Source of the DNA: Brettanomyces bruxellensis
Taxonomy: Eukaryota; Ascomycota; Pichiomycetes; Pichiales; Pichiaceae
Assembly: GCF_011074885.1 (NCBI RefSeq)
Contig: NC_054690.1
Coordinates: 129,001-193,000 of the forward strand
Direction of reading: 5' to 3'
Length of the DNA: 64,000 nt
A program made the position numbers and the translations under genes. The notes beneath the pieces were generated by a model, which worked only from the letters and a program-made list of their open reading frames with translations, was not told the DNA's origin and ran no database searches. Below, piece after piece: positions 18,452-29,758 of the stretch (positions within the stretch are counted from its first letter, which is position 1; each line of letters begins with the position of its first letter).

Positions 18452-21400
18452 TTATGCCGAAACACCATCCATCTTCCACTGAAGTAATTCCTTTTCCATC
18501 ATTAATGCCTTCTCCTTAGACTCCTCAACTTGCCTTCTTGCACGTTTAAGGCTCAACACGTTTTCAGCATCCTTCCTCTGCATTTCGGAAAGCTTTGAGT
18601 CCATCCGATCGACCGTCTTTTGTAAGTAATCGACCTGATCGGTATATCTTTTAATAGATGAGTTTTGCATTGTGCTATGCTGTTCGAGATCCTTAATTGT
18701 TCTCTGAAGATTAAACACCTTCTGTTCATCGTCTCTTTTCGTTGCATTACTCATGTATAACTTATCTTCAAGTTCCTGTACTCTCTTGGTCCAATGCTGG
18801 TTCTGGGTCTGCAATTGCTCATTGTACTTACTCTCTGCATCTTCAATCTTTGATCTCAAGTTAGCATTGTACTTCGTGAGAGCCTTGTTTTCCTCGATAA
18901 TCATCAATGCCTCCTTCTTCATCTTCTTAGCAGTGTCTGTCGCACCATGTGCTCTCTTCTGGTATTCAGAAAGCCTCTTGCTCAAACTAGAAATCTTACT
19001 TTTAGATTCCTTCAACTCATCACGAAGCTGAACAACACTAACAGCGTTTGACGCATCTTTCTTGGTCTTCTCAAGGTGCTTTTCAAACTCGGCTGAAATT
19101 TCCTCCACCTTCTTCTCAAGCATCTTTTTCGACTTCAATAGATCGTCTCTTTCCCTTGATAAGTTTTCATTTGCAGTCTTTAATGCCTTAGTTTGTGATG
19201 TCAAGTCTGTAACCTTCATAGAGTACTCTTTGCTTTCCCTTGCAAGCATATCTCTTTTAACCATGCACTCCTTCAACTGCTTAGATAAACCATCCTTTTC
19301 CTTAGAAAGCTCGACATTCGAGAACTTGAGTGACTGGGTCTCTTTCTTTGCAATTTCCATCTGAATCATAATATTTTTCACCTGCTTTCGAAGTTCCGTT
19401 TCTTTGTTCATGGAACCGATGAGGCTTTTATTGAGCATACTCAGTTCTTTATCTCGTGATTCGCTCTGCAAAGATGTTGTTGAGGCTCTAAGCTCTTCAC
19501 TATTCTCATATTTATCCTTCAAAGCATCATATGCTTCTTTCACTTTCTTCAACTCAAATGTCCTATCGGAAAGCTCCTTCTCAATATCTCTGATTTTTGT
19601 AGCAAGTTGGGCAACATTTGCATCCGACTCCTTGAACTCCTTTCTAGCAACATCAAGCTGTTGTTTTGTGTGCTCAAGCTCATCCTCAGTCATTGACTGT
19701 GCTCTTTTTGCACTTTGAACAGCCACCTCAGCAGCTTCAATCTTGTTATAATAGTTCTCCGCACGCGTCTTATAGAAGTCTATAGATTCTTGTAACGACT
19801 TATTCTTACCATCTATAATAACAACCCTGGACTTTAGCTTGGCCAACTCCTCCTGTTGGATAAATGTTGAACTGCTGGTAACCTGCAATCTCTTCAACTT
19901 AGTTTGCAGTTCGTTCAATCTAGCACTAAGCCGCAAATTCTCCTGTCTCATTAGGAGAGACTGCTTGCTTGATTTATCCAAAGTGGATCCATTCAATATG
20001 TTCTCATTGTTTATCTCTTCCTTATCAACGTTACGCAATGGTAATGATGGTGGCACTGTAGAATTTTCTTGGCCTTGGACCAACCGCTCTTGTAAATTCT
20101 GAATCTTCAGCTGTGCCAACTGGTACTTCACCTTGAAATCATCCTCGAGAGGCTTGAGCCCTTCAGCTTTGCGAATACTGTTTTTGTTGAGAAGGAGCTG
20201 TCTTTGGAGTTCAACATTCAATCTCTCTAGACGTTTGTTGGCTGCACGTTCCAAAAGTAGTTCCTTAGATGGTGGAATGTTATCAGCAGACTTTGTAGAC
20301 GAGAGAGAACCCATTGAGTGAATTGATGATCTTCTACTTTCAATCAATGAAGATCTGGCAGACGATGGAGCTGATGAAGCCTTTCTCAATTTTGCTCTCA
20401 ATTGTCTATTTTCATATGATTCGGCAGCCAATCTTGTTTGAAGCATTTCAATTTCGTCCTGTATCTGTTCGGAATCCTCATCCATCGAATGAGCTTCCTT
20501 TAAAGGTTTCTTACTTTGATCGTGAGAAAGTTTAAAACTATATTCGGCCAACTTAACATCGTGCTTTTTCTTCTCCATCATTAAGCTCTCGTTTTCAGTC
20601 TTTTGATCGTTCAATTCCTCCTGAAGCTCTTGTGTGAGCTTCTTTTCAAGAGAGAGCTCCTGTTTCAAACCATTAAGATGTTCTCTCAGATCGGATATTT
20701 CTTTATCATATTTCTGTTTCCCCTTATCAAAGTCAATCTCTTCTCTAATTTTACTGTCAAGTAAGTTCTTGGTTTCTTTAAAGTCATGATTCAGCTGCTT
20801 GTAACTTTTCTTCAGATCCGCTAACTCTTTGACGACCTTCTTCTGCGCTGGTTGTGATTTAATCTTATCGAAATCTGCTTTCAATTTGACCAATTCGGCA
20901 TCCTTTCCCTGAACCTGGCTTCTATACTCCTTGATTGATGACTCTTTTATACCCATAAGATTTTTTAGCTTCGTGTTCTCTTCAGAAAGTGTGGAAAGAC
21001 GTGATTTCTGTCAGAAAAAAAAAGTACATGTTAGTAATTTGTCGTGAATATAAATCGTTCTTCGTATTTCGTAATAACTTACCGTCTCCTTGAGTGATTT
21101 GTCAAGATTCATTTTATTTTCCGATAACTTCTTCTTCGTTCGTAAAATGATATCCTCCTTTTCCTTGATACTATTCTTCAAAGATTCCAACTCCTTCTTC
21201 ACTTTCTGAGAATCCATCTTCTTAGACTCGTATTTATTTTTCAGGTTCAGAAGTTCACTTTCTAGTTTCTGCCTCTTCTCCTCGATATCATCAGTACGTT
21301 TCTGGTTTTGAAGCAACTCGTCCAACTTTTCTTTCTTTGCCTGAATATCCTTTTCAAGTTGAACTATCTGCTTTTGAGTCTTTGCAAGCTTCTCATCCTT

Positions 21401-24106
21401 ATCCTTTAAAAGGTCTCTGTCGCCTGATACCGATGTACTCAATGAATCATACTTCTTTTGGAGATCCTCCTTGGACTTTAATTCTCCTTGAACTTGTGAC
21501 GTAAGCTCCGTGACCTTTGTTTCAAGAGCCTGCATCTTTTCAATATAGTGTGATTCCACAGCGCTGGAATCAGATAAAGTAGGTCTCAATTGCATTATAA
21601 GTTTGAACCATGGATCCTGAGCAATCTTATTGTACGATTTAAGGTTTTGTAAAATCACTTTCGAGGCCCTATATTCGGCAATTTTTTTCATAAGGCTTCT
21701 TCTTGATATGATACCTCTAGCAATAGCCTCGATGTCTGTAATTGTCCGATCAAGTTTCTCCTGCTTCACCTTTTCAATTGAGGCCAACACACCATTTCTG
21801 AAAAAAAGCTTGGTGATACCAATTTTATAAACCTCTTCATTTAGGTCCAGATCTTTCAGAATAAGCTCACATATGTTTTTGTAATTGGACTTTTTGTCCA
21901 CCGTCCTCTTCGACAAAATTGCATAATGCTTTGCAAACTGTTCAAACGAAACTCTGTTAGGATAACCAGATCTGGCAATTCTTATTCCCTCTAACACACC
22001 ATTACATCTTAGCTGATCCAAAACTAACCTATTATTAAACTCTCCCGGTTTTTTATTGCTGTTTGGTAGAATGCAACGAACGAAATGTGGGTGCGTATGA
22101 GAAAGTTGTGTCATTAAATCACCCAACTGCTCCTTATGTCTTTGAGCAACAGTTCTAAATCTAGCTGATTTTCTCTGTCTTCCACCTTTCACAGGAGAGT
22201 TTGATAGATTGGACTGTAATAATTCTGGAGAGTCAAAAAGATCGGACACAAATGTGTTCTTTGAGTGAGCCAGTAAATCCACGACTGTACTGCTTAAAGG
22301 ATCTTTATTTTTATCCAGCCAGCCATCAACAAAGTAAGAAACCTCACCAGCATAGTGCTTGACAACGAATCCATCCCGGACCTTGTTTGGCTTGAAGCTA
22401 AGCTTTTTCTTGTCGGTCTTCTTGTCTCTTGTTTCCAATTCATGGAATAATTTTTCCAAAAATGAATCATCTGTACCTTTAGGAACAATGCACTCCTCAT
22501 CCAATATTGAAAAGATACTGCATTTCTTATTCTTCGAGCCTTCAATAAGTTCAATGGTTGGTTTCAACTCTTGGCCAAAGTCAATATACTGCCAACTTAT
22601 TCCTTCCTTTAAGTACTCACTTTGTTCCAATACGAACATATGATGATTGAAAAACTGCTGGAGCTTCTCGTTTGTATAGTTAATACAGAGTTGTTCAAAC
22701 GAGTTCTTTTTAAAGATCTCAAACCCTGCAATATCCAAAATACCGATGTAGTTCGACTTCTCCATGGTAAAAAGACGGTTGTTGTCAAATGTCTCGTTGA
22801 TCTTGTCAACCAAGTACTGGAATAATCTTTCATACAAACCTTTCGAGAGGGCATCAATCGCAAACTTAGCCTGACTGGCTGTTCTATTTTGGACAATGAT
22901 CTCTCTTCCAGCCTTGGCCCTAGATTTGAGAAATGCCGCTTTGAGTTCAGGGCCGGAAACTGAAAGAAGTTCAGCTATCTTAGTCACTAATGGCTCTGAA
23001 TTATCGGCCATAATAGCTTGTCTGTTATCATTTGGAGGGTTTCTGAAAGTGATGTTACCAAGATGGAGGATCACAGATAAAATGTTGTAAACGTTCAATT
23101 TGTCAGACTCACCAAAGTTCATAGTACCAAATGCCTGCTCTAAATTTTCAAATTCATGCTTGTCATCTATACTAATTAATTTCTCCTTTCTGAGGTAATT
23201 ATATGTTCCAATTGAGCGCGAGAGGTCAAGTTTCTTCAATAGTGAGTTAGAGGCTCCCGATAACAGTTCGTAAAATGCATGATAATTTCGTTCCCCTGGC
23301 TCCTGCATCACAACACGTGACTTTTCCAATAGATACCAATCAATGTGGGACCCACTAATCTCTTTTGAGGCAGTCAAAATGTTAACCTTGACAAATTTTC
23401 CGAATCTGGAGGAGTTCAAGTTCCTCACAGTAGTAGCATTACCAAAACTTTCAAGAATTGGGTTTGCTTGCATAATCTGGGTTTCTAATTTCATGGCCTT
23501 CTCCCTATTGTTCTCGCTTGTAGAAACACCAAGAATGTACTGTATCACTTTTTTTGTGTTTTCAGTTTTACCGGCACCGGATTCTCCTGTAACAAGAATG
23601 CTTTGATCCTGACTGTCACTGAGTAAGTTCTGGTATGCCTCCTCAGCAACAGAAAAAATATGAGGTTTCATTGAGCTTCTCACAGTTGTAGTTTCGCAGT
23701 ATAAGTCGCTTTCAGATGGTGTATCTTTCTTCACGGAATTGCGGTACAGTTTGATGAAGTCTTTGTTGTATATATTCAGTGTCTTGTAGGGATTAATAGC
23801 AACTAAAAAAAGACCAGAGTAAGTGTATATGTTGTCATCCTTGTATCTCAACTTCAAATTGTGCAAAATTGATGGCTCGTTTAAGTATGTCAAAGATGCC
23901 ATATCGTCACACTTTGTAAAGGCCGGAGGGTTGCATTTTTCAACTTTGTCACAGTCATAAACATTAACATCTGATGATCCATCCAACTGCACCTTACACT
24001 TCTTGCCATCCTCAATGTAATCAATAATTTGTCCCTTTCTAAATGTTGTTTTGTCATCTGGAACCCAAACCTCCCCTTGGAAATTTGAAGGAAAAGATCC
24101 AGTCAT
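18452..24106 (-). CDS. MYO1: Class II myosin heavy chain (two exons)
   Basis: Heavy chain of the cytokinetic actomyosin ring. Exon 1 is 21083-24106 (1,008 codons) and exon 2 is 18452-21007 (851 codons plus stop), giving 1,859 residues against about 1,930 in S. cerevisiae. An SH3-like N-terminal subdomain is followed by the motor (about 70-780): P-loop GESGAGKT (174-181), NYTNEKLQQFFNHHMF, the relay/actin-binding region with RHKEQLGDLMTQL, and HPHFVRCILPNSNKKPG. The IQ region is weak (GIISRRSLMKKIAEYR). A continuous coiled-coil tail of about 1,000 residues follows and is interrupted only by the intron, which makes it class II rather than MYO2-like class V. No tail-end globular domain. Confidence 0.97.
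21008..21082 (-). other. MYO1 intron (75 bp)
   Basis: Donor GTAAGT (21082 down to 21077), branch point TACTAAC (21036 down to 21030), acceptor CTGACAG ending at 21008. Phase 0; the heptad pattern continues across the junction (SLKET/KSRLSTL). Reading through would stop inside the intron at a 1,031-residue motor-plus-short-tail protein. Confidence 0.93.
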
Positions 24107-25112
24107 CTCAAATAGTATTTAAGATCTTTTAATGTGTAAGCTTCGAACAATCTGTAATTTGTAGCTCTTGAATTGCATTAGCTGGTCCTAAAATTAAGCA
24201 AGAGACCTGTCCTTCTACAAATAATTATAAGTTATCTGGACTTAGCCTGCAAACATTTCGAGATATGTTTTTTTCCAACGGACTTTCAACAGGTTGTGTT
24301 TACTATTGTAAACTATATTTTTTCTCAGTAGTGCGGATACTTATATTTACTGTTTTCCCGATTTGTACATGATTTTGGTTCAGAGCAGATTCTCACTTTA
24401 CCTCAGAAAAAAAAAAAAAGCAGTTATGTGCCACCAAAGCATTTGTGTGTGGCTATGCTGATAAATTATTTTTCGAAGTGATGTGGTTCTCATTACCGCA
24501 CCACTTTCCCAAAACAAGCGAAATAAAAATACTTTTTTTTGATTGGATAGCCCCGCATCATTTGCAAGAAACGGCTTTCTAGAACTACAGTTCATATAAC
24601 TAAAGACAAATTACCAATAAGAAATGATATTCGAAGAAGAAAAGCAGAATATCTGCGAAATTAATAAAAAGAAAAGGCATAGATAGTAGAAAGATTAACA
24701 AAACCTTTGAATAGTCAAAAATGAAATAAAGCATAGTACGATAATGAATGAGAATAGAAGAACACGAAAATGAGAAGAAAACCGATTTACAAGTGCAAAA
24801 AATCAAGCAACATGAAAAGTTAACGGCTACCCATCAAAGTAAAGGAACTAAACGATGAATAAATAAATAATTGGAATTAGAACTGATAGTGTATTTGCTC
24901 TTCTTTGCTTTTCCTGATCGTACATCCTCCTCCTCCTATATCTGGCCTGAGGTTGTGAAGTTCATTTTCAAAAAATTGTCAGAAGGTTTGATCTTGATCC
25001 ATTTGGTGTGAACTGGTTAAATTTCTTCCTTTTCTAATAAAAAGTGCCAAAGTATGATGTATTCAATTTAATATTTTGTTGTTATTTCCATTAAGCGCAC
25101 CCAGACACAAAC
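24107..25112. promoter_or_regulatory. MYO1 upstream region
   Basis: 1,006 bp between the MYO1 start and the COX6 stop. A GTAAACA forkhead-type site (minus strand, 24297-24303) lies about 190 bp before the MYO1 ATG and could support cell-cycle expression. An A13 run is at about 24406-24418. Leftward frames at 24398-24806 look fortuitous. Confidence 0.35.
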
Positions 25113-25628
25113 TTATGCCTGCTCAGGGAACATCTCCTCTTTGAGATCAATTCCGAGCTCTTCACGCACATCCTTTAGCTCATCCAGGTATGCCTTATAC
25201 TGCTGTGGGTTCTCGACCTTATGCTTCAAACCTTCAAACACTCTAACTGCGGTAGCATAGTCATTGACTCTTCTGCAAGCTCTCAATGCCTTCTCGATAA
25301 CAGCAGGAGATGGCACCAAATCATACGAGAAGCAGTTATTTAAAACTCTCTGAAAGTAGTGTTAGTAAGTAAAGAGTCCATTTGTAACTTATTATATCGA
25401 TGACATATTTTAACTTACCTGCACTTCGAACAAGTCGTAAGCCTCGTCGAACTCCTTCTCGTATCTGGCAGAAAACTCCTCAAACGTTTCAGACTCCTTG
25501 TCAGAATAAAATCTGACAGATGTAAATCTAGTAGCGTTGAAAATTGGTGCAGCAACAGTCTTTCTAGCTGGAACTGCAAATAGCCTAACGTTCTGTTTGA
25601 TGGCAGTCCTTAAAGCGTGTGAGAACAT
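25113..25628 (-). CDS. COX6: Cytochrome c oxidase subunit VI (two exons)
   Basis: Nuclear-encoded subunit VI (mammalian Va) of mitochondrial complex IV. Exon 1 is 25419-25628 (70 codons) and exon 2 is 25113-25349 (78 codons plus stop). The joined protein is 148 residues, the same length as S. cerevisiae Cox6. Residues 1-40 form an Arg-rich presequence ending near RFYSDKE. The mature part carries the strongly conserved YEKEFDEAYDLFEVQ, split from RVLNNCFSYDLVPSPAVIEK by the intron, and ends VREELGIDLKEEMFPEQA. The intron falls exactly between Gln70 and Arg71 and restores family sequence on both sides. Confidence 0.98.
25350..25418 (-). other. COX6 intron (69 bp)
   Basis: Donor GTAAGT (25418 down to 25413), branch point TACTAAC (25367 down to 25361), acceptor TTTCAG ending at 25350. 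Phase 0. Branch point to acceptor is only 11 nt. Confidence 0.95.
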
Positions 25629-26763
25629 GTTTGTTTTGTGTTATTGACCCTGATAAATATTTAAATCTAGCTTATGCTGAACTTATCTTTTTGATGGGAA
25701 ATGAGCAGAGTAGATGATGTAGTAAAAAAAAATATGGAATGGGGAGATAAATTCAATGATGGGGACGAAATTTAAAGTTTTGCAAGTAAAATAATTAACA
25801 AATAAAATGTCTGAAAAAAACAAAGGAACTTTCTTTGGTGGTAAAAATTCAAAAAAAGTACAAATTTTGCGGATTGAATGGTTAAACAGTATCGATCAAG
25901 TGATATTTAGTGTTACGATACTAGCTGATGAAAATGTTTTCCATTGAACCTCAATTCCAAGGAAAAGATATTTATCTCGTTTAGGTGCCTATTTATTTGG
26001 CGATCGGATAAACAAGAACTGTAAAGTGGATTTACACACATTGAATTTGACATTTCGAAATTATTTTTTGACCTGACATTTAAATACATGTGAGAGTGTG
26101 AGCGCTTAACTATCTAAATATTATATTATATTCTTGGATGGTTACGATAAGAATCAAGCAATAAGATAAATGAGCATGAATTTTAATTTTGAAGTCAATC
26201 ATAATAACTGAAAATATTAATTATTATAAAATTGTACTCTTAGCTTAATTCATGCCACAAAATCTTAGTTAATGGATTGTCCGCCAAACTGTATATGAAG
26301 TCTGATACAATCCTGGAAATTTTCAGAACTGATTTTCGCACAACCAATCACCTTATTCATAATTCTGGTTGGTGCCTTTCACAGGCAAGAATCAAATCGC
26401 GTGCTTTTCAAGGGTCGTTAACAAAACATATTTATACGTCGATCGACGTAGTGTGGAGATCTTGCATTCAGGTGTATGGATGATATCACAACATTAATGA
26501 GTGTTGCATTCATTTTCAAGTTTAACTGTACTTTAATGGCCGTAAGACAGACTAAAAAAGTCATATTTAAAAGTCAGGGAAATGTTGCTTTAAGAACAAG
26601 GAAAAACACGGAAAAACTTATTTATACGAAAGAATTAATCGTAAATTTAGTAATTTGGGTACTTGTTGGGATTCCAGGATTTCTTAAACCTAGCATAAGA
26701 AATCTCATTCGATTATAGAAAAAAGCAATTAGAAAATATTAGCAAAGTACGTTCATTATCAGT
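25629..26763. other. Intergenic region upstream of COX6 with 16-bp palindrome
   Basis: 1,135 bp between the COX6 start and the BTS1 stop. A perfect 16-bp palindrome lies at 26435-26450. Rightward frames at 26277-26483 and 26476-26718 overlap, lack similarity and are not called. A possible unrecognised RNA transcript cannot be excluded. Confidence 0.35.
26435..26450. repeat. 16-bp perfect palindrome with GTCGATCGAC core
   Basis: TACGTCGATCGACGTA reads the same on both strands. It is one of four intergenic copies of the 10-bp core in this window. Confidence 0.7.
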
Positions 26764-27768
26764 TCAGACCTCACCCAACTTCTTCATTATAGCATTAAAG
26801 GCTGCAATAGTCACTTCATCGCACTGATTTTTATCCATTATGCTTGAAACAAGAGTATCAGCTTTCTTCTGAAGCTTGTGAATTATATTTAGAGAATGAT
26901 CTAGAGCACCCACACGTTCCATTATCTCAACACAGTGCACTTTTAACTCGGTATCTTTCGTACGAAGCCGAAGTATATCTATCAATTCCTGTGCCTCGCT
27001 TTGTAGATCAGCACTCTTCCTACATGTTGTAATCGAATAAACAACCGGAAAAGAAAATTTACCTTCCGTTATGTCTTCGCAAAAGCCCTTCTTGCTCCGG
27101 TACTCAGAGCTCTTAAGATTGAGATAGTCATCTTTAATCTGATATAAAACTCCTAGAAGATTACTTAATTTCACAAGATCAGGAACACTTTCTCCTGAAG
27201 CAAGTTCCATAAGTCTCGTAGAAAGCCGAAATAAGCCGCCTGTTTTGTTCCACACCATCATCACATATTCTTGCTCAGTTGGACAAATAAAGTTATCCCT
27301 CCAATATAGATCCAACCCCTGACCGTAGTGTAAGTTCAGAAGTTCCTCCATGAAAATACTGACAGCTTTTTCCCTTTTCTCTCCGTCATAATTGAAGATC
27401 TCCGTTGCAAGCTCTAAAGCTTTGAAATACATAAACCCTGAACAGTTGACTGCTGAGGCTGATCCAAATATCTTGTGTGCACATGGCTTTCCTCGTCTCA
27501 TATCTGAGCTATCTTCAACATCATCTATCAGTAAAGATGACAAATGCAAGAGATTAACTAACTCCTCCAATTTGCTGAGGCGAGACCGGGGAACATTCAA
27601 GAGTAAATTATACGTCTCCATCAGCTTCTTACGCATACTCTTGCCCTTGGTATTGCCTTTGATGTATCCAAATGGAGCTTTTACGAGCTCCTCATACTTT
27701 TGTGTTCTGCCGCATGAACTCTCATCAAAATCAAAAGCTTCTATGCTCATGATCACCTTCAACAACAA
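26764..27768 (-). CDS. BTS1: Geranylgeranyl diphosphate synthase
   Basis: Trans-isoprenyl diphosphate synthase that condenses farnesyl diphosphate with isopentenyl diphosphate to GGPP, used for prenylation of Rab/Rho proteins. First aspartate-rich motif DDVED (82-86) followed by MRRGKPCAH; second motif KDDYLN (212-217), with GKFSFP shortly after; SLLIDD precedes the first motif as in family members. 334 residues, equal to S. cerevisiae Bts1 (335). The second in-frame ATG (27750) is an equally good start. No targeting signal. Divergent from DER1. Confidence 0.93.
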   Translation of the reverse strand: MLLKVIMSIEAFDFDESSCGRTQKYEELVKAPFGYIKGNTKGKSMRKKLMETYNLLLNVPRSRLSKLEELVNLLHLSSLLIDDVEDSSDMRRGKPCAHKIFGSASAVNCSGFMYFKALELATEIFNYDGEKREKAVSIFMEELLNLHYGQGLDLYWRDNFICPTEQEYVMMVWNKTGGLFRLSTRLMELASGESVPDLVKLSNLLGVLYQIKDDYLNLKSSEYRSKKGFCEDITEGKFSFPVVYSITTCRKSADLQSEAQELIDILRLRTKDTELKVHCVEIMERVGALDHSLNIIHKLQKKADTLVSSIMDKNQCDEVTIAAFNAIMKKLGEV

Positions 27769-28116
27769 TAAATGTCACAAACACTATTCAGGCGCCCTTA
27801 TGTCGACTCTGCCTTTTTTATAGTGATGAATATGAACCACTTAAAAATCTGGGCTTGTGCTGATCTGTCATCGGAGCACTTTCTCGTTTAGCCAAGAATG
27901 ATTCGCGCCTATTCATTTTTAATGCAATCGTTTTTTTTTCCAAATACTACGTGTGGTTATTTATTGCCTTTCTTACCTAATTATGCAGACCCCACTTATA
28001 TACAACATAGACGAATACTATAAATGCATATTTTGCGAGCACATTAAGAACGCCTACTTTATCGGTACAACAATTATTTCAATTGGGCATACAGAGAGAC
28101 TAAACATTAATAAAAA
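27769..28116. promoter_or_regulatory. Divergent promoter BTS1 / DER1
   Basis: 348 bp between two divergent starts; a T9 run near 27931. No specific element recognised. Confidence 0.3.
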
Positions 28117-28995
28117 ATGGAACGGATCCCTATCGACTGGATTATGGAAGTTCCTCCTATTACAAGAACCTATCTTCTAGGAGTTGTTGGTTTTTCATTA
28201 CTGGCGTACACGGGAATAGTAACAAGAACAGATTGTTACTACACATCAGAATTAGTTTTCAAGAAACATGAATATTACAGACTCGTATCGTCGTTCTTTT
28301 ATTATGGGAAGATTTCCCTAGACTTGTTACTTACATTATTTATGATATCACGATATTTCAAGGCATTGGAACAGACTTACGCTCGCTCGATTGATTTTGT
28401 TTGGTGTGTTTGTCTTTTAGCATCTGCATTGGTGTTGTACTCAACATTTGTGGAGAACTTGTATCAGCTCGGCCCATATTTAAACGAGACAATGCTTTAT
28501 ATCTGGTCACGAAGAAATCCAGATGTTGAGATGACCGTACTTGGACTAATCAACTTTAGAGCAGTGTACTTACCATTGATTTCCATTGTCGCCACACGAA
28601 TTGCCAGTAACGGGTATCAATTTAAATGGAAAGCCGAGTTTGCTGCGATAATAGTGGGCCATCTCTTTATTTACTACAATGATGTTTTTCCACGTGTTCA
28701 TAGCTGCGAATCCCCCCTTAGACCAATATGGTGTTGGTTTGGAGATGCGGAAATTACAAATCAGGAAATCGCAAACCATGAAATTGAAAATCAGGATGCT
28801 GACGAGATTGAAGACCCAAGACAAACCAATAATGGAAACGAAATAGAGGCTGAAAACAGGAACGGTGTTGCAGACAACGAACATGAAGAAATAAACCAAG
28901 CTGCATTGGAAAATGTTGAGGTTCCTAATGAGAATCAGCAAAATGACGCGGAAGTAGTTGATCCAAACGGAATTAGGCCTAGGAGGCCGTTCTGA
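28117..28995 (+). CDS. DER1: Derlin, ER-associated degradation
   Basis: Rhomboid-like pseudoprotease of the ER membrane that helps move misfolded lumenal proteins out through the HRD ligase complex. 292 residues. The first 210 carry the derlin pattern: PPITRTYLLG, ELVFKKHEYYRLVSSFFYYG (conserved derlin start of the membrane core), four to six membrane segments, YIWSRRNPD and GLINFRAVYLPL. The last 80 residues are very rich in Asn, Glu and Asp, an acidic cytosolic tail longer than in S. cerevisiae Der1 (211 aa). I see no SHP box, the Cdc48-binding motif that marks Dfm1, so Der1 is preferred. Confidence 0.85.
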   Translation: MERIPIDWIMEVPPITRTYLLGVVGFSLLAYTGIVTRTDCYYTSELVFKKHEYYRLVSSFFYYGKISLDLLLTLFMISRYFKALEQTYARSIDFVWCVCLLASALVLYSTFVENLYQLGPYLNETMLYIWSRRNPDVEMTVLGLINFRAVYLPLISIVATRIASNGYQFKWKAEFAAIIVGHLFIYYNDVFPRVHSCESPLRPIWCWFGDAEITNQEIANHEIENQDADEIEDPRQTNNGNEIEAENRNGVADNEHEEINQAALENVEVPNENQQNDAEVVDPNGIRPRRPF

Positions 28996-29059
28996 AATGC
29001 ACTACAAATACTTATAATACATTTCATTACATTCATTATACTTATATGTATAGATCAGA

Positions 29060-29758
29060 TCAGATGCGTTTCAGGTGCTGAAACTTTTTGATCTGAGTAA
29101 AGTCAGACCGGTTTAAACCTTCAAAAATATCGATATTCTCGATACTGGTTTCACGCACACCACTAATACGTTTCTGCATATCTGAAATGCTAAATTTTGC
29201 TGATTCCGCTTCAATGTTCTTCATACGATATTTGGCTGTGGTACGACCCTTTATAGAAGCTGCGATTTTTAACAACTGCAGGTCAAGCTCGTTCTCGATA
29301 TATGTTGAATTGCCAGCTGTGTACTCTTTTGAAATTTTTTCATCTTTCACTTTTGATGTTTTTGATTTCAAGTTTTGCAAGGCCATCTTCAGCATACGAT
29401 CTTTGATTATTTTTGGTGGTAACAATGGTTTCATTAATTCGATTTTTCGCAGTTTTTCATCGAGATTATCCTTCGCCTTATCGGACTTCTCGGCATCTAT
29501 GTAAAGCTTTATTATACTGCTGTATCCGGCAGCTGGGTCTATATGATATTTTGTATTTGCAGCTAACCGGATCCGCATTGCATTACTTTTTCCATTTTCA
29601 ATCTTCTTATACGCTTTTGGTCGCAGAATTGATGATAAATCTTTCAGCTTTCTTAACCGTTGCTGCTTTTTAGCTTTGTATGTAGGAAGACATTTCTTTT
29701 TACCGATATTAGATCCAATTGCTTGTTTTTTTCTTTCACTTCCCTTCTTTCTGCCCAT
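29060..29758 (-). CDS. Uncharacterised highly basic protein, probably nucleolar
   Basis: 232 residues that I cannot assign. The first 55 are dense in Lys/Arg (GRKKGSERKKQ, GKKKCLPTYKAKKQQRLRK), consistent with nuclear or nucleolar targeting and RNA binding. The remainder is Lys/Glu/Ile-rich and mostly helical (IIKLYIDAEKSDKAKDNL, LLPPKIIKDRMLKMALQNL). No membrane segment or catalytic motif. The composition recalls small ribosome-assembly factors, which is only an inference. It ends 64 bp from the DER1 stop (convergent). Confidence 0.65.
   Translation of the reverse strand: MGRKKGSERKKQAIGSNIGKKKCLPTYKAKKQQRLRKLKDLSSILRPKAYKKIENGKSNAMRIRLAANTKYHIDPAAGYSSIIKLYIDAEKSDKAKDNLDEKLRKIELMKPLLPPKIIKDRMLKMALQNLKSKTSKVKDEKISKEYTAGNSTYIENELDLQLLKIAASIKGRTTAKYRMKNIEAESAKFSISDMQKRISGVRETSIENIDIFEGLNRSDFTQIKKFQHLKRI

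Noticed and set aside
26277..26718. Two overlapping rightward frames between COX6 and BTS1
   Set aside because: No similarity, overlapping in different registers, no plausible start context.
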